From positions 1 through 41,459 of IMG/VR virus record IMGVR_UViG_3300042294_002028: DNA of 41,459 nucleotides; one strand, written 5' to 3'. The DNA is from a virus. Shown one piece after another: positions 30,487 through 38,718 of this stretch. Made by a program: the position numbers and the translations under genes. A model generated the notes under the pieces. The model worked only from the letters and a program-made list of their open reading frames with translations, was not told where the DNA came from and made no database searches. How positions within the stretch are numbered: the first letter of the stretch is position 1; each line of letters begins with the position of its first letter.

Positions 30487-30514
30487 GAAACCGCCCCGCG
30501 TTTCCACGGGGCGG
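30487..30514 (-). promoter_or_regulatory. Hairpin-GGTTTC leader before the spike gene
   Basis: CCGCCCC and GGGGCGG arms (7 perfect pairs) close over GTGGAAACGC; GGTTTCTTTAG and the ribosome site follow. Cleanest member of the family, and it lies between two late genes, six bases after the stop of the upstream gene. Confidence 0.65.
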
Positions 30515-30520
30515 ATCGGA

Positions 30521-31096
30521 TTAGTTGTTGCCGAGCAACGCCCACGTCACGATGATCGTGCCGTTGACGGTGATCGTGGTGTTGGCCGTCGAGTTGCCGT
30601 CAACTGCGAAGTTGAGGAACAGGTCAGCCGCCGTAGCGGTGCCGTCCACAAACGCAACCGCCGTGTTCACGCCACCAACCGCGCCAGTAGAAGCGGCGAG
30701 AGTCAGCGACGTAGAAGGCAGCACGTTGGCCTGCGTCGAATCGAGCGTGGTGCCCGTCGCTTCGGCAGCGGTGCCGAGCGAGTGGACAATCGCGTTGGTC
30801 GCGGGGATGCCCGCACCGACAGTAACCGAAGTCAGGTCGGTGACTGCGCCGTAGAAGCCGATGTGTCCTTCCGGCAGGTCCAGAAGTTGCAAGGAGCCGT
30901 ACGCGCCAGAAGCACCGTTGTCGGTCGAATCAATGACGGTGCCGCTGAGAGTAAAGACGGTCTGCCGCAGCGCGCCTTCGCCGTACTCCTTTTTGGAGAC
31001 GCCCTTAGCCTGCGTTGCGGTGGGAATGGTGCCGATGTCGTTCTGGCTCGGGGGCCGAGACGACGAAACGGTGGGAGTTGAGGTGTACGTTGCCAT
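30521..31096 (-). CDS. Putative capsid decoration or fibre protein
   Basis: 191 residues, MATYTSTPTVSSSRPPSQ, with AAGGAG nine bases before the ATG. After a flexible N-terminus the sequence is Thr/Ala/Gly/Val-rich beta structure (VFTLSGTVIDSTDNG, TSVTVGAGIPATNAIV) and ends with alternating hydrophobics (TTITVNGTIIVTWALLG). It directly follows the major capsid gene, where decoration proteins are often found. No enzymatic motif. Confidence 0.6.
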   Translation of the reverse strand: MATYTSTPTVSSSRPPSQNDIGTIPTATQAKGVSKKEYGEGALRQTVFTLSGTVIDSTDNGASGAYGSLQLLDLPEGHIGFYGAVTDLTSVTVGAGIPATNAIVHSLGTAAEATGTTLDSTQANVLPSTSLTLAASTGAVGGVNTAVAFVDGTATAADLFLNFAVDGNSTANTTITVNGTIIVTWALLGNN

Positions 31097-31123
31097 GTGT
31101 GTGTTCTCCTTGTGGGGTTGGGA

Positions 31124-32179
31124 TTAGGCGTCGGAGTCGTTGACCTCAATGACGCCAGCGCACCACGGATGCAACGAACCCGCACCCATGAGAACCTGCG
31201 ACTTGATAAACATGGTGTTGCGACGCTCATCGGGCACCAACGCCGACTCAACGCCGCCGTGCTGCACGATGCCGACCGGGGCCATGCCGTACTGACCGCC
31301 AGCCGCCACGACCGCGACGGGGCGACCGACAGCAATGTTGCTGTCCGTGACCTCGAACGTGCCCTGGTACTTGCTGGGGCCGGTGGTGACGTTCTGGCTC
31401 GGGATGCGGTTCTTGGCAACCATCACCTCGAAGCCAGCGAGTTTGCCGATGAGACGGCTCTGAAGGTTGTTGCCGCTGGCGTTCTGGGCGTACTGCACGT
31501 CCCAAATGCCAGTGTCCTTCGCAAGCACGCGGCGGATGTAGGGGTCGATCCACATATAGCGACCGCCCTCGGGCACGTTGTCGTTGTCCATCGCCTCGGC
31601 AAGAGCCTGGGCGTCGTCAAGGAAGTTGGACGCGCCCGTAGACGTAACGGGGTAAGCCGCCGCCACCGTCTCGCTCGACTCTGCGGCAACGTCGCGGGTA
31701 ACGCGGTTGCCGCCGTTGTGGACTTCGCGCCCGTTCTTGGTGACGGACGCGGCGCGAGCGGTGAGAACGAGCAAGCGGGCGAGCCGATTGTCGTAGAACC
31801 GCGCGATGCGCTCGCCGGTCTTGCGGGCAAGCGGGCCAAGAATGTCGAAGTTGGCAATCTTCATCTGGTCGAGCGGGACGTCGTGGTGAGCCACAACGAT
31901 GCCGTCGATCGTGATGTTGCCCTCGTCAATCTCGAACTGCTGACCAAGCAGTTCATCGCCGGGGGTGTGTTCCTCGGGGTCGGGGGTGTCGGCCATCAGA
32001 TAGAACTGGTGGCTGTTGCCCTGCGTGATGATCTTGCGCTGAATGGCCGGGCTGTCCGCGAAGATCACTTCGTCACGGAACGCCTCGACCACGCCCAACT
32101 GAAACATTTCCTCTGGCGACAGGGCATACTCGGTGCCTGCCGCGTTGTTGAGGAAGCGAGACGGATTGCTTGAAGACAT
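31124..32179 (-). CDS. Major capsid protein, T7 gp10-like
   Basis: 351 residues. Position after scaffold, size close to T7 gp10A (345) and motifs QGNSHQFYLMADTPDPEEHTP region, DEGNITIDGIVVAHHDVPLD, and GGRYMWIDPYIRRVLAKD support an HK97-fold capsid protein of the T7 type. AGGTG stands before the ATG. It forms the icosahedral shell. Confidence 0.88.
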   Translation of the reverse strand: MSSSNPSRFLNNAAGTEYALSPEEMFQLGVVEAFRDEVIFADSPAIQRKIITQGNSHQFYLMADTPDPEEHTPGDELLGQQFEIDEGNITIDGIVVAHHDVPLDQMKIANFDILGPLARKTGERIARFYDNRLARLLVLTARAASVTKNGREVHNGGNRVTRDVAAESSETVAAAYPVTSTGASNFLDDAQALAEAMDNDNVPEGGRYMWIDPYIRRVLAKDTGIWDVQYAQNASGNNLQSRLIGKLAGFEVMVAKNRIPSQNVTTGPSKYQGTFEVTDSNIAVGRPVAVVAAGGQYGMAPVGIVQHGGVESALVPDERRNTMFIKSQVLMGAGSLHPWCAGVIEVNDSDA

Positions 32180-32389
32180 GGGTTCACCTCATGGGTGGAA
32201 AGTGAGAAAGTGCAACGAACGCGCTTCCGGCACTTGCCGCGCACGGGGTGTCCACGGGCTTCTTGCGAAGGTGTCCGTAGGCCCGATTGCCAGCGAAATG
32301 TGACCGTGGCGACGCGACACTCGACGGCCTAATGGCTGTGTGTCACGCGACCAGAAAACACGCGGGCGTCTTTCAACGCCCACGGGTGA
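32180..32389. other. 210-bp spacer upstream of the capsid gene
   Basis: No gene is supported. A 6-bp hairpin GGGCGT/ACGCCC lies at 32364-32381, followed on the minus strand by GCGTGTTTTCT. GGACACC occurs twice (near 32227-32270). In T7 the strongest phage promoter precedes the capsid gene, so this is the best place to look for a phage RNA polymerase promoter, but no consensus can be read by eye. Confidence 0.5.
32364..32381 (-). terminator. Hairpin with short T run upstream of the capsid gene
   Basis: GGGCGT-TGAAAG-ACGCCC on the minus strand, then GCGTGTTTTCT. It follows the stop of the gene at 32390-32776 by about 8 bases. A weak terminator or mRNA stabiliser separating scaffold-type genes from capsid. 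Confidence 0.5.
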
Positions 32390-32776
32390 TTACTTCTTGA
32401 GACGGGCCTTGCCTGCCTGCTCGATGCTCATGCCGACAGGACCGGAAATCTCTGCCTCTTCGTCAGCGACAGGCTTCGCCGGAGCGGGCTTGCCCAACTC
32501 CTTTTCGAGTTCGGCGATGCGGGCGCGTGCAGCGACCAGTTCATTCGCGTTCGCGTCGGCCTCGTGCAGCGGACGCGGCGTGGTCTTGGTCTTGGCAATG
32601 GCCGCGTCAATCGCGCCGTTGAGTTCCGTAGCGTGCCCGGTCGTCCATTGCAGGCCGGTCTTGGTATCGAAGATAATCGCGTACTTGCCGGACTTGTTCT
32701 TGGTGGTGCATCCGCCCGAGTGAATCGACGCGGCGTTCTCTGTCATCCACTTTGCGTACTTCGTCATGGTTGCCAT
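32390..32776 (-). CDS. Hypothetical protein between scaffold and capsid
   Basis: 128 residues, MATMTKYAKWMTENAAS. The N-terminal half reads as a small beta domain (KYAIIFDTKTGLQWTTGHATELN), the C-terminal half is a coiled coil (ANELVAARARIAELEKELG) with a Pro-rich acidic end. It might be a virion accessory protein. AAGGA precedes the ATG. Confidence 0.65.
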   Translation of the reverse strand: MATMTKYAKWMTENAASIHSGGCTTKNKSGKYAIIFDTKTGLQWTTGHATELNGAIDAAIAKTKTTPRPLHEADANANELVAARARIAELEKELGKPAPAKPVADEEAEISGPVGMSIEQAGKARLKK

Positions 32777-32785
32777 CGAGATTCC

Positions 32786-33631
32786 TTACGAGAAGCGGCG
32801 GTTGATTTCCGCCATGTGTTCTTTGAGCGTGCGTTGGGCAACGATGTCGCCTTCCTGCGCACGCTTGTTGAGGTCTTTGAGTTCCGCAAGGTTCTTGGGG
32901 GCGTTGCCGATGGTCGCGGGCATGGTGCCCACGATCGCCTTGAACCCGCGATTTGCCTCGTCGTACTTGGCCTTCACGAGACGCACGGCGTCCAATGCGG
33001 CCTTCGTGTCGGTGCCCGTGATCGCAGCGTTGCGGGCCTTCGCCTCGTCGGAATCGAGGTTGGACGCGGCCCATCGCATGAGGTTTTCGTAGTCCTCTTG
33101 TTTGCCGCCCGCGATCTGGAAAGCGTTCTGCCGCACCTGCTCCTGCGTCTCTTTGACGCGAGCGGCCTTGATTTCGGCGGCTTCCACCTGCCCAACAAAG
33201 ATCGAGTTGAGAGCGTCCTTGTTGAGCCGGTACACCTTGCCGTCCGCACCCTTGACTTCGATGTTCTTGAACTTGGCGAAAGCGTCGTCGTCGATGCTCC
33301 GGTTCTTCACCAGAGTCTCGCCGAACGCCTTGTTGTCCAAGCCCACGGCCTTGAACAGACCGTCAATGTCTGTCTCGGCGTACTCAACTTTGGTCGTGTC
33401 CTGTCCGGACATGGCCTTATAGAACGCAATGGCCGCGTCCCTGCTTGCGAACATGCCTCCGTCGCCGTACACCGGGGCGTTGTCGCCTATGGGCACGTTT
33501 CGATGCTTGAACAGTTCCCGCATTCCCTGTTGGGCTGCGGCGTCGTCTTTCCATTTGTTTGCAATCAACTCCGGCTGCGGCTGTGGGGGCGCGCTGGCCG
33601 GTGCCGCTGGTGCGGCTACCTGCTCTGCCAT
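32786..33631 (-). CDS. Capsid scaffold protein, T7 gp9-like
   Basis: 281 residues. A Pro/Ala-rich start, acidic middle (QDTTKVEYAETDIDGLF) and long helices (FVGQVEAAEIKAARVKETQ, ENLMRWAASNLDSDEAKAR) ending EHMAEINRRFS match the character and size of T7 gp9. It lies between portal and capsid genes as in T7. It guides procapsid assembly and leaves before DNA entry. AAAGGAAG stands upstream. Confidence 0.85.
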   Translation of the reverse strand: MAEQVAAPAAPASAPPQPQPELIANKWKDDAAAQQGMRELFKHRNVPIGDNAPVYGDGGMFASRDAAIAFYKAMSGQDTTKVEYAETDIDGLFKAVGLDNKAFGETLVKNRSIDDDAFAKFKNIEVKGADGKVYRLNKDALNSIFVGQVEAAEIKAARVKETQEQVRQNAFQIAGGKQEDYENLMRWAASNLDSDEAKARNAAITGTDTKAALDAVRLVKAKYDEANRGFKAIVGTMPATIGNAPKNLAELKDLNKRAQEGDIVAQRTLKEHMAEINRRFS

Positions 33632-33646
33632 TCTGCTTCCTTTCGC

Positions 33647-35218
33647 TTACGCTGCGGGCGGGGCGGCCTGCTGCTGTGCAATGCCACCCGCCGCGCGTGC
33701 TGCTTCCTGAGCGACCGAAGTGGCCGCTTGGACCTTGACCTGATCCGCCATCGCCCGCCGTGCCTCCTGCTCCAACTGCTCGGGTGTCTTGACAAGGCCA
33801 GGTTCGGCCACGCCAAGCGTGCGAGCGGCGAGAGAGAGCAACACCCCCACGTTGATCTGCCGTGCCGCCTCGGGTCCGAGCGAACCCGCGAGTTGCGCGA
33901 GTTGCAAAGCGGCCTCGGCGCGACGTTTCTTGTCGATCGCCTCAAGGCCCGTCAGCGAGACGACTTCGGCGTAATCGAGTTTCTTCTTGTCGAGCAAGCC
34001 CGTTCGCGTGCCCATGTCGATCGCGGCCCACAACAGAGGCTTCTGCTGCTCGTCCACGATCGTCGCGTAGAAGTCGCCAAGCCAGCCCTGCAATTGCTCG
34101 GCGGTCTGCTTCCATGCCGTGCTGTGGCGTCCAGCCTCGCCGGACGGGGCGGCGTCCGCGTCCAAGAGCATCGTCTTGGCGAGCGACATTTGCAGGCGTT
34201 CCCACACCTGCGAGACAACGCCGAAGTCCGCGATCTTGTCAACCTTGAGAACGGCCACGTCGGTAGCGACGCCACCCTCAACGCGAGCGTTAGGGATGAT
34301 GCGACCGGACGGGACAGACAAGTCCTCGGGCGTGAGTTGGCTCAGGCGGTCGAGGATGAAATTGAACTTGGATGCAGCCTCGGCCCAATCCTTCATGCGA
34401 CCGGCAAAGAAGTCGTTGGATGTGAAATCGCCCGCGTACAACTCCAACAGGCCACGCCCGTAGTCGTCGTTACCCGCACGCTTGAAATCGGTCTGGAAGA
34501 TGCGGGGGGTGTCGTGCGTGACTTCGTGGACGATGACGCCAGCGATTTCCTGCTGCAACTGCCACTTGCCGTCACGCTGACGGCGGTAGGCGGTGTAGAG
34601 GTCGAGCGGCTTGTCTTTGTCCTGCGGGCCAATCTGGGCGAGAACTTCGGGGGCGAGTTCGTCCTGAGTGACGCACTCTTTGATGACGTGCAACAGAACG
34701 TCGCCGTACCCGTCGCGGCGTGTGCGGTACTGGTCGCGGCGGAACACCCGCTTGGTGAAGTCGTCGTTTCCGCGAAGGCCAATGCCCTCAAGCGTGCTGC
34801 CTGTCACGACCAACTGCGTCAGCGATTGAGTGGTTCGGGCAAAGAACCCCGACGACGTGCGGTACTTCTTGTCGAGCGAACTGGCTTCCAGTGCCGCCCG
34901 AATCTTGAGCGATTCGACGTACAACGCCTGGATCATCGCGGGGTATGTGCCCTCGCGTTTGGCGTTGAACTTGTATTCGGGGTCTACGTCCAACTCGAAC
35001 CAACCGTCGCCGGTGAAGATGGTCGAGCGGAGTTTGCCGACGACGTTGATGATGCCGCGTGCGGCGAGCGAATCGTTGGGATTGTGGAGCGAGTCGCCGG
35101 AGCGGAACCCTTCCTGCGGCAGAACGAACGGGAGCGAGAGAGCCGCCGCCCAGCGTGCGCGCTGGAGGACGCTAGAGGATCGGCCATCCTCCGTCTGCCA
35201 CAGTTTTTCGATGCTCAT
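33647..35218 (-). CDS. Portal (head-to-tail connector), T7 gp8-like
   Basis: 523 residues, close to T7 gp8 (536). Motifs SVLQRARWAAALSLPFVLP, TQSLTQLVVTGSTLEG, VWERLQMSLAKTMLLDADA and the C-terminal Gln/Ala-rich tail with RRAEAALQLAQLAG match gp8-type portals. It forms the dodecameric ring at one capsid vertex. ATG overlaps the upstream stop as ATGA. Confidence 0.92.
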   Translation of the reverse strand: MSIEKLWQTEDGRSSSVLQRARWAAALSLPFVLPQEGFRSGDSLHNPNDSLAARGIINVVGKLRSTIFTGDGWFELDVDPEYKFNAKREGTYPAMIQALYVESLKIRAALEASSLDKKYRTSSGFFARTTQSLTQLVVTGSTLEGIGLRGNDDFTKRVFRRDQYRTRRDGYGDVLLHVIKECVTQDELAPEVLAQIGPQDKDKPLDLYTAYRRQRDGKWQLQQEIAGVIVHEVTHDTPRIFQTDFKRAGNDDYGRGLLELYAGDFTSNDFFAGRMKDWAEAASKFNFILDRLSQLTPEDLSVPSGRIIPNARVEGGVATDVAVLKVDKIADFGVVSQVWERLQMSLAKTMLLDADAAPSGEAGRHSTAWKQTAEQLQGWLGDFYATIVDEQQKPLLWAAIDMGTRTGLLDKKKLDYAEVVSLTGLEAIDKKRRAEAALQLAQLAGSLGPEAARQINVGVLLSLAARTLGVAEPGLVKTPEQLEQEARRAMADQVKVQAATSVAQEAARAAGGIAQQQAAPPAA

Positions 35219-35433
35219 TTGGGGATGTAGAGTCCGGTGCCCTCGGCAGGGGCGTTGTTGAGGGGCACGATGTACGAGGCAAGGTCACGCTGCGCAGCCC
35301 TGCGGACAGCGGTAGAACGCTCGGCAGCGGCGGCTGCGGCGTCGTCCACGGCGGTCGGTGCGGGATCGGCGACGTTCGCCCGTGGCGCGCTCACGCCAAA
35401 AGCGTTGTCAACGATGTTTCCAATGGCAGTCAT
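35215..35433 (-). CDS. Small virion assembly protein (T7 gp7.3-like position)
   Basis: 72 residues, MTAIGNIVDNAFGVSAPRA, Ala-rich middle (DDAAAAAAERSTAVRR) and a hydrophobic end YIVPLNNAPAEGTGLYIPK. The place directly before the portal, coupled by ATGA on both sides, is that of T7 gp7.3, a tail-associated protein. Similarity is by size, position and composition only. Confidence 0.65.
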   Translation of the reverse strand: MTAIGNIVDNAFGVSAPRANVADPAPTAVDDAAAAAAERSTAVRRAAQRDLASYIVPLNNAPAEGTGLYIPK

Positions 35434-35621
35434 GGCTTGCGGTTGTGTTCTCTTGCGATCACTTCGAGGTCGTTGATGAGTTGCAACTGACCGGCCTTGA
35501 ACGCCAGTTTGCAGGGGTCGCGGCACTCATCGAGGTTCTGCGGATGCTTGTCGGGGTACTTCTCGCGGAGCCACGCGACGAGCGATTCGGCTTGCTCGAT
35601 AGTGAGCGGGATGCGCTTCAT
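35430..35621 (-). CDS. Small hypothetical protein
   Basis: 63 residues from ATG at 35621 (MKRIPLTIEQAESLVAW); an in-frame ATG at 35663 is a poorer choice with no ribosome site. REKYPDKHPQNLDECRDPCKLA suggests a compact helical protein with two Cys. It overlaps the next gene by ATGA and the preceding reading frame by about 95 bases. Unknown function. Confidence 0.65.
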   Translation of the reverse strand: MKRIPLTIEQAESLVAWLREKYPDKHPQNLDECRDPCKLAFKAGQLQLINDLEVIAREHNRKP

Positions 35622-35979
35622 CCCAAACGATTTCGCCGTCTGCGAGGGGCCGGAGTTGGTCATAGAGATTGACAGGCGACAGAATCGAGTCGGGCGTGTC
35701 CAGCCCGCACGCCGCGAGGTAGTCGCGGCAACTCGTAACGCAGTTGGATTGGGTGATGATGCCGCCCGTCCAAAGGTACAGAAGCCCTCGGACGATGCTC
35801 ACGGGTCGCGTGTCCAGAACTCGACTAGCGAGCGGGACTAGGTTCGGCACGCCGATATGTAGACAGGTCTGTATATTTACCGACCGCTCCACATAGACCG
35901 ACCACGGAACCAGCCGTTCGCCGTGGTTGTCGGTCCTTTCGACGACATGGGTGCCGTCACCGAAGGCGACGTGTACCAA
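35527..35979 (-). CDS. Possible permuted NlpC/P60-like cysteine hydrolase, start unclear
   Basis: The open frame runs from a stop at 36073-36075 to 35527, but its first usual start codon is a TTG at 35979. The segment encoded just before it, TRSHLVHVAFGDG, looks like the His-bearing strand of circularly permuted NlpC/P60 proteins, and SNCVTSCRDYLAACGL later supplies the Cys helix. An ATG at about 36064 lies in another frame, so a frameshift (possibly in the T6 run) is suspected. The Arg-rich end overlaps the following gene. Function would be hydrolysis of a peptide or amide bond; could also be degenerate. Confidence 0.5.
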   Translation of the reverse strand: MVHVAFGDGTHVVERTDNHGERLVPWSVYVERSVNIQTCLHIGVPNLVPLASRVLDTRPVSIVRGLLYLWTGGIITQSNCVTSCRDYLAACGLDTPDSILSPVNLYDQLRPLADGEIVWDEAHPAHYRASRIARRVAPREVPRQASAEPR

Positions 35980-36071
35980 GTGGCTTCGCGTGGTCAGGGC
36001 GGTAGCGGCTACCGACGCGGACCACGGATGCCCCGAGGCGAAAAAACGAAAGCGCGAGCAAAAGCCATCGC

Positions 36072-36087
36072 GTTAGTCTACACTAAC
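36072..36087. promoter_or_regulatory. GTTAG-N6-CTAAC dyad after the RNA polymerase gene
   Basis: GTTAGT-CTAC-ACTAAC, a perfect 6-bp dyad with a 4-base centre, four bases beyond the polymerase stop. It can fold in RNA as a tetraloop hairpin. Same geometry as 10895-10910 and 36434-36449. No T run follows. Confidence 0.6.
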
Positions 36088-36091
36088 ATCC

Positions 36092-38485
36092 TCAGCACAT
36101 GGCGTAGTTCGCGGCAATCACGGTGTTTACGTCAAATTCGCCGCACGCTGGCGGGGGTGAAAACTCGATGTCTGTGTGCTGTTCTCGCCACTGTAGCCAA
36201 AGGTCTGTCAGCAAGGGGTTTGCGTGGGTTTCCGCGAACTTCCGCATGGCCGTGTCGCCCACCTGTTCGGCGGTCGCGGCGTGGCTCCAAAACGAGTCGT
36301 GAACCCCCAAGAAAGCCACCCCACGGTTGCGGCACTCCACCGCCGTTCGCATCAGAACCGCCGTGTCGATGCCATGCACAAAGTTGGGAGCCGCCCCGTT
36401 GACCTGCTGTTTGACGTGGACCTTGTTGAGCGTGTTAGCGGCCACTAACACACGCCCGAACTCGGTGTTCACGCACACGGTTGGGTCCGCCGAGTACGGC
36501 TGCACCGTCACCCAGCCCACCGGCGTCCGCCAAATCACCGGGCGGTTGGCCTTCGCAATCTGTTCCGCCGCGCCACGAATCCAGTCCATCGCCTCACACA
36601 CGCGGGGGAACATGGTCCGCACGCCCTCCATGAGCCGCTTGACGATGAGCCGCTTGGCGTCGCGGGCCAAATCGCCGGTGAATCCCAACTCCACAAGGCG
36701 GGCGCGGACCTGCTCGCCAGCCCCGTATGCCGTCACGCCGTAGGGCGTCGTCATCACCGTTTGCTTACACACCGCCTTGCCGTGCTTGGTCAGAATCTCA
36801 ATCGCCAGCGTGTGCGCCGGGGTCTGGTCCTCCTTCTCCAACGCACGCCGGACGATCCCCGCCAGTGTCGCGTACAACGCGCTTGGCTTGTCCGTGGGGT
36901 AGAGGTTGACGTGTTCCGCCGCAACCTCGTCCCGCATCATCGCGGCGAAGTGCTGGAACCCGCTGGCCGTCGCGTCACGCTGGACCGGCAAATGCACCGC
37001 CGCGTCCTTCTTCATCAGTGCCCGACACGCCACAAGGAACTGCAACGGGTTCTCGGCTTCCCGCCAGAACCCCGTGTTCCTCGGGTCCGACGCCGACCGG
37101 CCAATCTCGCGGATGTTCTCTTTGACCCACTCGATGCGGTCCTCGAACGAAATCTTGTCGTGGCCGAACATGGTCGCGGCCTGGATCGCCACCTGCCGCG
37201 TCACGTCGGGGCCGTCCACCGGGTCGGCGAACTCAATCAGCGACCGCTGCAAGTCGTTCCCGTAGTGGTTGAGGTATTGCGGCTTGGCATACGCACGGCT
37301 GCGGAAGTCCGCTTGGTGCGGCATGTAAAGCCTCGGTTCCTCCATGAACTCGCGGGCGACCTGTCGGGCGTTGTACGCCGTGATGAACTCGCTCTCGTTC
37401 TTCAAGTTCTCGCGGCGAACCCGCACCCGCTCGTTGCGCCATTCCCGCTGCACGGCCTCGTCGTCCGTGCCGGGCTTCGGCGGCAAGTCGAGCGACGTAG
37501 CACGCGGCAGGCCCGCGATGCCGCCACCCTCTTCCATGAGCGTGTCGATCACCCCGAGCATCCACTTGTTGACGCGAATCGGCGTGTTGCCCAACGCTTC
37601 CAGCCCCGCAAGGAACTCGCCCATGTTGGGCAGGTTGTCCCGCAGCACCGACCGCTGGGCGGGGGTGGACTGCGTGATGATCCGCATGGGGAGCGTGATG
37701 TATCCGCCGCGTGTGCTGTCCTCGTGCTTGTACGGCGGCACAACCATCGGCGGATAGATCACGCGAAGGTCCGCAAGTGCGGCCTCGTCGTAAGCGATGG
37801 TCCTGCGAACCGCGTCGTCCAGCCGGAACTGCTTGCTCGTCTTGACGCCCTTCCGCACCGTGTCCCGATGGAACGCCAGTGCGAACGGCTGGCCCTCGTC
37901 GGCAGCGGAACACGCGCCAACGGCATCCCAGACGAAGTGCTGACCCACGCGAACGCACATCAGCGGGTCGTAGATCGCGTCTTGGTCAAGGACCGCCGCG
38001 TACTTGTTCACGTCGGACGGCTTGATCGCGTTGCGACGCCGCTTCTTGAACATGGCGCGGATGAGGTCGTACTTCTTTTCCTTCTGCCAGCGGTCGAGTT
38101 GGGCCTGGGCCAGAATCGCACGCCCGACCAGTCCAAACATGCGAGCCTGGTTCACGCGGTTGCCGGTAAACAGGGCGTTGAGCATCACCGTCAGCGTGAT
38201 CGCTGCCGCCTTCTTGGGCGTCACGAGCAAGTACGGGGCGACGGCTTCGGTGCGCGTCCACTTGCCTTCCTGCATCAGTTGTCGCCGCTTCTGGCGAATG
38301 GCGATGTTGAGGGCAACGGCCCAGTGAGCAAGCCACCGGCGACCGGGCGGGGTCGATGCGATACGGCCTTTCTCGTGGGCCTTGTCGCGGTCGCGCCAGT
38401 ACGCATCGCGTCCGCGTTGCTTGCCTTTGCGTTCGATGAGAACCTGCCGGTCGAAGTCCGTTCCTTGCAGCAGTCCGGGCATCAT
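36092..38485 (-). CDS. T7-type single-subunit DNA-directed RNA polymerase
   Basis: 797 residues (T7 enzyme 883; the N-terminal domain is shorter). Catalytic elements are intact: motif A QRDATASGFQHFAAMMRD with Asp504 (T7 Asp537); motif B VCKQTVMTTPYG with Lys574 and Tyr582 (T7 Lys631, Tyr639); motif C GVHDSF with Asp730 (T7 Asp812). The stretch before APNFVHG, the promoter-specificity loop of T7, is about three residues shorter and unlike T7. AAGGAGG lies one base before ATG 38485 and four before ATG 38482, so the latter may be used. It should transcribe the virion genes just downstream. Confidence 0.97.
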   Translation of the reverse strand: MMPGLLQGTDFDRQVLIERKGKQRGRDAYWRDRDKAHEKGRIASTPPGRRWLAHWAVALNIAIRQKRRQLMQEGKWTRTEAVAPYLLVTPKKAAAITLTVMLNALFTGNRVNQARMFGLVGRAILAQAQLDRWQKEKKYDLIRAMFKKRRRNAIKPSDVNKYAAVLDQDAIYDPLMCVRVGQHFVWDAVGACSAADEGQPFALAFHRDTVRKGVKTSKQFRLDDAVRRTIAYDEAALADLRVIYPPMVVPPYKHEDSTRGGYITLPMRIITQSTPAQRSVLRDNLPNMGEFLAGLEALGNTPIRVNKWMLGVIDTLMEEGGGIAGLPRATSLDLPPKPGTDDEAVQREWRNERVRVRRENLKNESEFITAYNARQVAREFMEEPRLYMPHQADFRSRAYAKPQYLNHYGNDLQRSLIEFADPVDGPDVTRQVAIQAATMFGHDKISFEDRIEWVKENIREIGRSASDPRNTGFWREAENPLQFLVACRALMKKDAAVHLPVQRDATASGFQHFAAMMRDEVAAEHVNLYPTDKPSALYATLAGIVRRALEKEDQTPAHTLAIEILTKHGKAVCKQTVMTTPYGVTAYGAGEQVRARLVELGFTGDLARDAKRLIVKRLMEGVRTMFPRVCEAMDWIRGAAEQIAKANRPVIWRTPVGWVTVQPYSADPTVCVNTEFGRVLVAANTLNKVHVKQQVNGAAPNFVHGIDTAVLMRTAVECRNRGVAFLGVHDSFWSHAATAEQVGDTAMRKFAETHANPLLTDLWLQWREQHTDIEFSPPPACGEFDVNTVIAANYAMC
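36432..36451. promoter_or_regulatory. 7-bp inverted repeat inside the polymerase gene
   Basis: GTGTTAG-CGGCCA-CTAACAC, perfect arms. It encodes part of the specificity-loop region (VAANT). It is the longest of the three GTTAG-N6-CTAA dyads. Confidence 0.5.
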
Positions 38486-38718
38486 GCCTCCTTGTGCGTT
38501 GTGTACGTTTTGTACAAATCCACCGCCTTCGCGGGGGTGAGGGTGTGATGGTGCGTAGCAGCGGCCCGATACAACGCGCCCGCCGCTTCCTCAAGGGCCG
38601 TCAACTTCGCGGCCAAATCCGGGTTCTTGCTAACCGGGTGATCCGTCAGCAACTCGGCAATCAGCAGTTCAACCGTCGCGGCCCGGTCCATAAACTCGAA
38701 CGTGTTCCACTCGCTCAT
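38482..38718 (-). CDS. Small helical hypothetical protein upstream of RNA polymerase
   Basis: 78 residues, MSEWNTFEFMDRAATVELL. Almost entirely helical and acidic to neutral (NPDLAAKLTALEEAAGALYR), ending TYTTHKEA. Its stop overlaps the polymerase start. It could be a partner or regulator of transcription or replication; no family is recognised. Confidence 0.7.
   Translation of the reverse strand: MSEWNTFEFMDRAATVELLIAELLTDHPVSKNPDLAAKLTALEEAAGALYRAAATHHHTLTPAKAVDLYKTYTTHKEA

Noticed and set aside
32189-32383. 64-codon open frame in front of the capsid gene
   Set aside because: No ribosome site, Arg-rich random-looking sequence, and it covers the hairpin at 32364-32381. It is treated as spacer.
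32564-35230. 888-codon open frame on the plus strand
   Set aside because: It lies opposite scaffold and portal genes, lacks a ribosome site and has Arg/Val/Leu-rich composition. High third-position GC opens such antisense frames here and at 11478-12662, 17822-19303, 36761-38548 and elsewhere.
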